From NCBI RefSeq assembly GCF_012163135.1, contig NZ_JAAVUP010000010.1, positions 62,001-126,000 on the forward strand: a stretch of 64,000 bases of DNA. The letters are read 5' to 3'. Source of the stretch: Neoroseomonas oryzicola. Its GTDB lineage: Bacteria > Pseudomonadota > Alphaproteobacteria > Acetobacterales > Acetobacteraceae. Under the pieces are notes generated by a model, which saw nothing but the letters and a program-made list of their open reading frames with translations, was not told where the DNA came from and did no database searches. Shown one piece after another: positions 61,384-64,000 of this stretch (position 1 is its first letter; every line of letters starts with the position of its first letter). The translations under genes were made by a program, and so were the position numbers.

Positions 61384-62316
61384 ATGACCGACACGACCGC
61401 CATGCCGCGCTACCGCGGCGTCTTTCCCGTGGTGCCCACCATCTTCAATGAGCACGGCGCGCTGGACCTGGAGGGCCAGCGCCGCGCCGTCGACTTCATG
61501 ATCGATGCCGGCTCCGAGGGGCTGTGCATCCTCGCGAACTTCTCCGAACAGTTCGTGCTGACGGACGCGGAGCGCGAGGAGGTGATGCAGGCCGTGCTGA
61601 AGCACGTCGCCGGGCGCGTCCCCGTCATCGTCACGACCACGCATTTCGCGACCCACATCTGCGCGGAGCGCAGCCGCCGCGCGCAGGACCTCGGCGCGGC
61701 CATGGTCATGATCATGCCGCCCTATCACGGCGCGACGATCCGCGTGGCGGAGCGCGGCATCCACGACTTCTTCCAGCGCGTGTCGGACGCGATCTCGATC
61801 CCGATCATGATCCAGGACGCGCCCGTCGCCGGCACGCCGCTCTCGGCACCCTTCCTCGCCCGCATGGCGCGCGAGATCGCCAATGTCGCCTATTTCAAGA
61901 TCGAGGTGCCGCAGGCCGCGGCGAAGCTGCGCGAGCTCATCGAGCTCGGCGGCGATGCCATCGTTGGTCCGTGGGACGGGGAGGAGGCGATCACCTTGAT
62001 GGCCGACCTCGATGCCGGCGCCAATGGTTCGATGACCGGCGGCGGCTTCCCCGACGGCATCCGCCAGATCACCGATCCCTACCTGGCCGGGCGGCGCGAG
62101 GACGCCGTCGCCGCCTATGCCCGCTGGCTGCCGCTGATCAACTACGAGAACCGGCAATGCGGCCTGCTCGCCGCCAAGGCGCTGATGGAGGAGGGCGGCG
62201 TGATCCGCTGCGGCATGGCGCGACACCCGATCGCGCAACTCCACCCGGCCACGCGCGCAGGCCTGATCGAGATCGCGCGGCGGCTCGATCCGCTCGTATT
62301 GCGCTGGGGGCGGTGA
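61384..62316 (+). CDS. 2-keto-3-deoxy-(L-arabonate) dehydratase, DHDPS family
   Basis: A 310-residue TIM-barrel Schiff-base enzyme. It starts MTDTTAMPRYRGVFPVVPTI with GGAGGGA upstream. Lys172 in VAYFKIEVPQ is the Schiff-base lysine. Blocks SEGLCILANFSEQFVLTD, GAAMVMIMPPYHGATI, IMIQDAPVAGT and VGPWDGEEAITLMADL resemble the L-2-keto-3-deoxyarabonate dehydratase of the Azospirillum non-phosphorylative arabinose pathway, where the product is 2-oxoglutarate semialdehyde. Family ambiguity (KdgD, NanA-like) remains. With the dehydratase upstream it makes a two-step aldonate breakdown. Confidence 0.92.
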   Translation: MTDTTAMPRYRGVFPVVPTIFNEHGALDLEGQRRAVDFMIDAGSEGLCILANFSEQFVLTDAEREEVMQAVLKHVAGRVPVIVTTTHFATHICAERSRRAQDLGAAMVMIMPPYHGATIRVAERGIHDFFQRVSDAISIPIMIQDAPVAGTPLSAPFLARMAREIANVAYFKIEVPQAAAKLRELIELGGDAIVGPWDGEEAITLMADLDAGANGSMTGGGFPDGIRQITDPYLAGRREDAVAAYARWLPLINYENRQCGLLAAKALMEEGGVIRCGMARHPIAQLHPATRAGLIEIARRLDPLVLRWGR

Positions 62317-62839
62317 ACGCCGGGACGTTCGCCCCGCCCTCGAACCCTGCGGCTTTTCGAGGCGCGGGGACCAAGCATCGAGCGTGCCGTGGAATGGCAC
62401 CCGTAACGTCGCGAGGAGATCGCCTTCGTGCTGCGGCACGGCCGATACGCGAAGGCGGCGACCTCGGCATGGTCGTGCTCGCGGATGGCCGGCTTCTACC
62501 GAAGGGAGGACATCGGGCGAACCGCGGTGCCCACCGCCCAGCGGCGGGCACCCATGCGGCCGCGTTGAATGCGCCGGCCCATGCACCACGATAGCCGAGC
62601 GGCGTCACGACCGTCCGGGGGCCAGGGACCAAGCGATCGCGGCCGGCAGCGTGCTGTTGCCGGATCCGGCAGCGCTAGGTCGGGCACGTCGTCGAACCGC
62701 AGCGTCAGCGTCGGACGCTCGACGCCGCAGCCAGCGGGCTGCTCCGTGACGACGACGGTCCCGCCCGCCACACTCTCGTGGACCCAACCTAGCCACGAGC
62801 TATACTCACCGACTGAACGAAACAGAGAGTTCATCCACC
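62317..62839. other. Gap with no convincing gene; promoter of the TetR gene at its end
   Basis: About 520 bases. Short open frames on both strands (for example a minus-strand frame of 112 codons starting at 62834) look compositionally inconsistent, and I recognise no family; remnants of an eroded gene are possible. The last 70 bases are less GC-rich and hold a plausible TetR promoter. Confidence 0.45.
62801..62833 (+). promoter_or_regulatory. Candidate -10 box and TetR operator
   Basis: TATACT at 62801-62806 is a good -10 element, with TGGAC 17-18 bases upstream as a weak -35. TGAAC (62814-62818) and GTTCA (62829-62833) form an inverted repeat across 10 bases, covering the start of transcription and the leader just before the ATG at 62840, where autorepression would be expected. 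Confidence 0.45.
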
Positions 62840-63511
62840 ATGGGATCGGCTGACGGATCCGACACGGCCGTGCGGGAGGATGCCGCGGAGACCGTTCGCC
62901 GCCGCGCGCCCGAGCAGACCCGCCGCGAGATCCTCGAGGCCGCGACCGCGGAGTTCAGCGAAAAGGGCTTCGCCGGCGGGCGCGTGGACGACATCGCCGC
63001 CCGGATGCGCACCACGAAGCGCATGATCTACTACTACTTCGGCGGCAAGCAGCAGCTCTACGCGGCGGTCCTCGAACGGGCCTATGGCGGGATGCGCGAC
63101 GCGGAAGCCGCCCTCGACATCGACGGGCTGCCCCCGATCGAGGCACTGCGACGCCTGGTGGAGGTGACCTTCGACCATCACGCCGCGCATCCCGAATTCG
63201 TGCGCCTGGTGAGCGTGGAGAACATCCACGAAGGACGGAACGTCGCCGCCTCCCCGGTCATCCGGGAACGCAACGCGGCGGTGATCAGCACGCTCGTCGC
63301 GCTGATCGATCGCGGCGAGCGCGAAGGCGCGTTCAGGCCGGGGCTCGATGCCCTCGACCTGCACATGCTGATCTCCTCCTTCTGCTTCTACCGCGTGTCG
63401 AACCGCCACACGCTGAAGGCGATCTTCGGCCGCGACGGACGCGCGCCGGACGTCGCCGCGGCGCACCGGCGCATGATCACCGAGGCGATCCTGCGCTACG
63501 TCGCGCCCTGA
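62840..63511 (+). CDS. TetR/AcrR family regulator
   Basis: A 223-residue repressor. The DNA-binding domain (about 25-75) has TRREILEAATAEFSEKGFAG, then VDDIAARMRTTKRMIYYYFGGKQQLYAAVLERAY. The C-terminal ligand domain includes VEVTFDHHAAHPEFVRLVSVENI and SFCFYRVSNRHTLKAIFGRD, typical of a subgroup regulating catabolic or shikimate/quinate-linked genes. It converges with, and overlaps by 16 bp, the shikimate dehydrogenase gene. Promoter and operator candidates lie directly upstream. Confidence 0.92.
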   Translation: MGSADGSDTAVREDAAETVRRRAPEQTRREILEAATAEFSEKGFAGGRVDDIAARMRTTKRMIYYYFGGKQQLYAAVLERAYGGMRDAEAALDIDGLPPIEALRRLVEVTFDHHAAHPEFVRLVSVENIHEGRNVAASPVIRERNAAVISTLVALIDRGEREGAFRPGLDALDLHMLISSFCFYRVSNRHTLKAIFGRDGRAPDVAAAHRRMITEAILRYVAP

Positions 63512-64000
63512 GCCACCGCCGCGGCCGACATGTCCGCGAAGTGGCGCAGCATCCGCTCCGCATCGGGCTCGCGCCCGGTGAACAGGCGGAAGGCGTCCAC
63601 CGCCTGGAACACGGCCATGCCGCCCCCGTCCAGCGTGCGGCAGCCGATCGCGCGCGCGGCGCGCAGCAAGTCGGTCTCGAGCGGGAAGTAGACGATCTCG
63701 GCGACCCAGAGCGCCGGGCGCAGCAGCGCGACGGGCAGCGGCGTGCCCGGCAGCTTGGCCATGCCGACCGGCGTGCAGTTCACGATGCCGTCCGCCGCCG
63801 CCACCGCGGCGGGCAGGTCGGCGCAGGCCTCGGCGCGGCCGGCACCGAAGCGGCCCCGCAGGTCGGCGGCGAGCGCTTGAGAGCGGGCTTGGTCGGTGTC
63901 GGCGATCGTCAGCCGGCCAACACCCTCCGACAGCAGCGCCTGCGCGACCGCGGAACCCGCGCCGCCGGCGCCGAGCTGGACGACGCGGTCCCGCGCGACG
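63496..64000 (-). CDS. aroE: Shikimate (or quinate/shikimate) dehydrogenase, 5' end beyond the window
   Basis: Only the C-terminal 167 residues are present; the gene runs off the right edge. The NAD(P)-binding loop is VVQLGAGGAGSAVAQALLSE, followed by TIADTDQARSQALAADL, the family block GIVNCTPVGMA, VAEIVYFPLETDLLRAARA and GGGMAVFQAVDAFRLFTG. AroE reduces 3-dehydroshikimate in aromatic amino-acid synthesis. Paralogues acting on quinate are common, and TetR-linked copies are often catabolic, so the symbol is tentative. Confidence 0.88.
   Translation of the reverse strand, partial: VARDRVVQLGAGGAGSAVAQALLSEGVGRLTIADTDQARSQALAADLRGRFGAGRAEACADLPAAVAAADGIVNCTPVGMAKLPGTPLPVALLRPALWVAEIVYFPLETDLLRAARAIGCRTLDGGGMAVFQAVDAFRLFTGREPDAERMLRHFADMSAAAVAQGAT

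Noticed and set aside
62496..62834. Minus-strand frame of 112 codons before the TetR gene
   Set aside because: Starts inside the TetR leader, lacks a recognisable fold and changes composition midway; no support as a gene.

Overview
The window is extremely GC-rich on both strands, with densely packed genes, GTG starts, ATGA/GTGA stop-start overlaps, and proteins typical of soil or water Alphaproteobacteria: glnK-amtB, Bug-type binding proteins, RTX and Hint proteins, a fused RibB-like/RibA protein, PdxA2, and non-phosphorylative pentonate enzymes of the Azospirillum type. I infer a chromosomal segment from a Roseomonas-like member of the Acetobacteraceae/Rhodospirillales. This is inference from gene content; no database was consulted. 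I saw no tRNA, rRNA, phage, transposase or CRISPR array.

Layout. 1-3.8 kb: alginate-lyase-like secreted protein, uvrB, small glycine-zipper lipoprotein. 3.8-7.0 kb (minus): DUF4170 protein and two Hint-domain proteins, one carrying RTX repeats. 7.6-10.6 kb: murJ and a GT4 glycosyltransferase, separated by a 30-bp tandem repeat. 10.7-15.8 kb: HTH-motif unknown protein, YkuD-domain protein and ribA, OmpR-type regulator, AhpD-like protein, MFS transporter. 15.9-19.1 kb: amtB-glnK with a sigma-54-like promoter, then a UbiH-family hydroxylase. 19.1-24 kb: Bug protein, secreted unknown, acyl-CoA ligase divergent from an epoxide-hydrolase-like enzyme. 24.2-26.7 kb: second RTX-Hint protein and a small histidine-kinase-like protein. 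26.8-28.5 kb: DUF2892, cysteine-containing Crp/Fnr regulator, DUF5765. 28.6-39.7 kb: ftsK, two-component pair, divergent HME-type RND efflux system with candidate operator repeats. 39.7-46.1 kb: methyltransferase, M23 peptidase, xseA, purD, MFS, phhB, zincin. 46.2-50.6 kb: CaiD/CaiB-like pair, second MFS paralogue with an acetyltransferase, phosphatase. 51.1-62.3 kb: a long catabolic region made of two modules. The first has tandem duplicated binding proteins, an ABC ATPase, two permeases and an FAD oxidase, and looks like polyamine/amine uptake and oxidation. The second has an FCD-type GntR regulator divergent from PdxA2, an IlvD/Edd-type pentonate dehydratase and a 2-keto-3-deoxy-pentonate dehydratase. 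62.8-64 kb: TetR regulator and a shikimate dehydrogenase cut by the window edge.

The most unusual signals are non-coding or architectural. Two inverted copies of a double-hairpin repeat, whose second stem shows three compensatory base-pair changes, flank a two-gene cassette. A perfect 26-bp inverted repeat has a decayed relative 35 kb away. A bounded palindromic element sits directly behind the FAD oxidase. CTTACG direct repeats with an 11-bp period lie upstream of the efflux operon. Three Hint proteins share nearly the same C-terminal module on different N-terminal parts.
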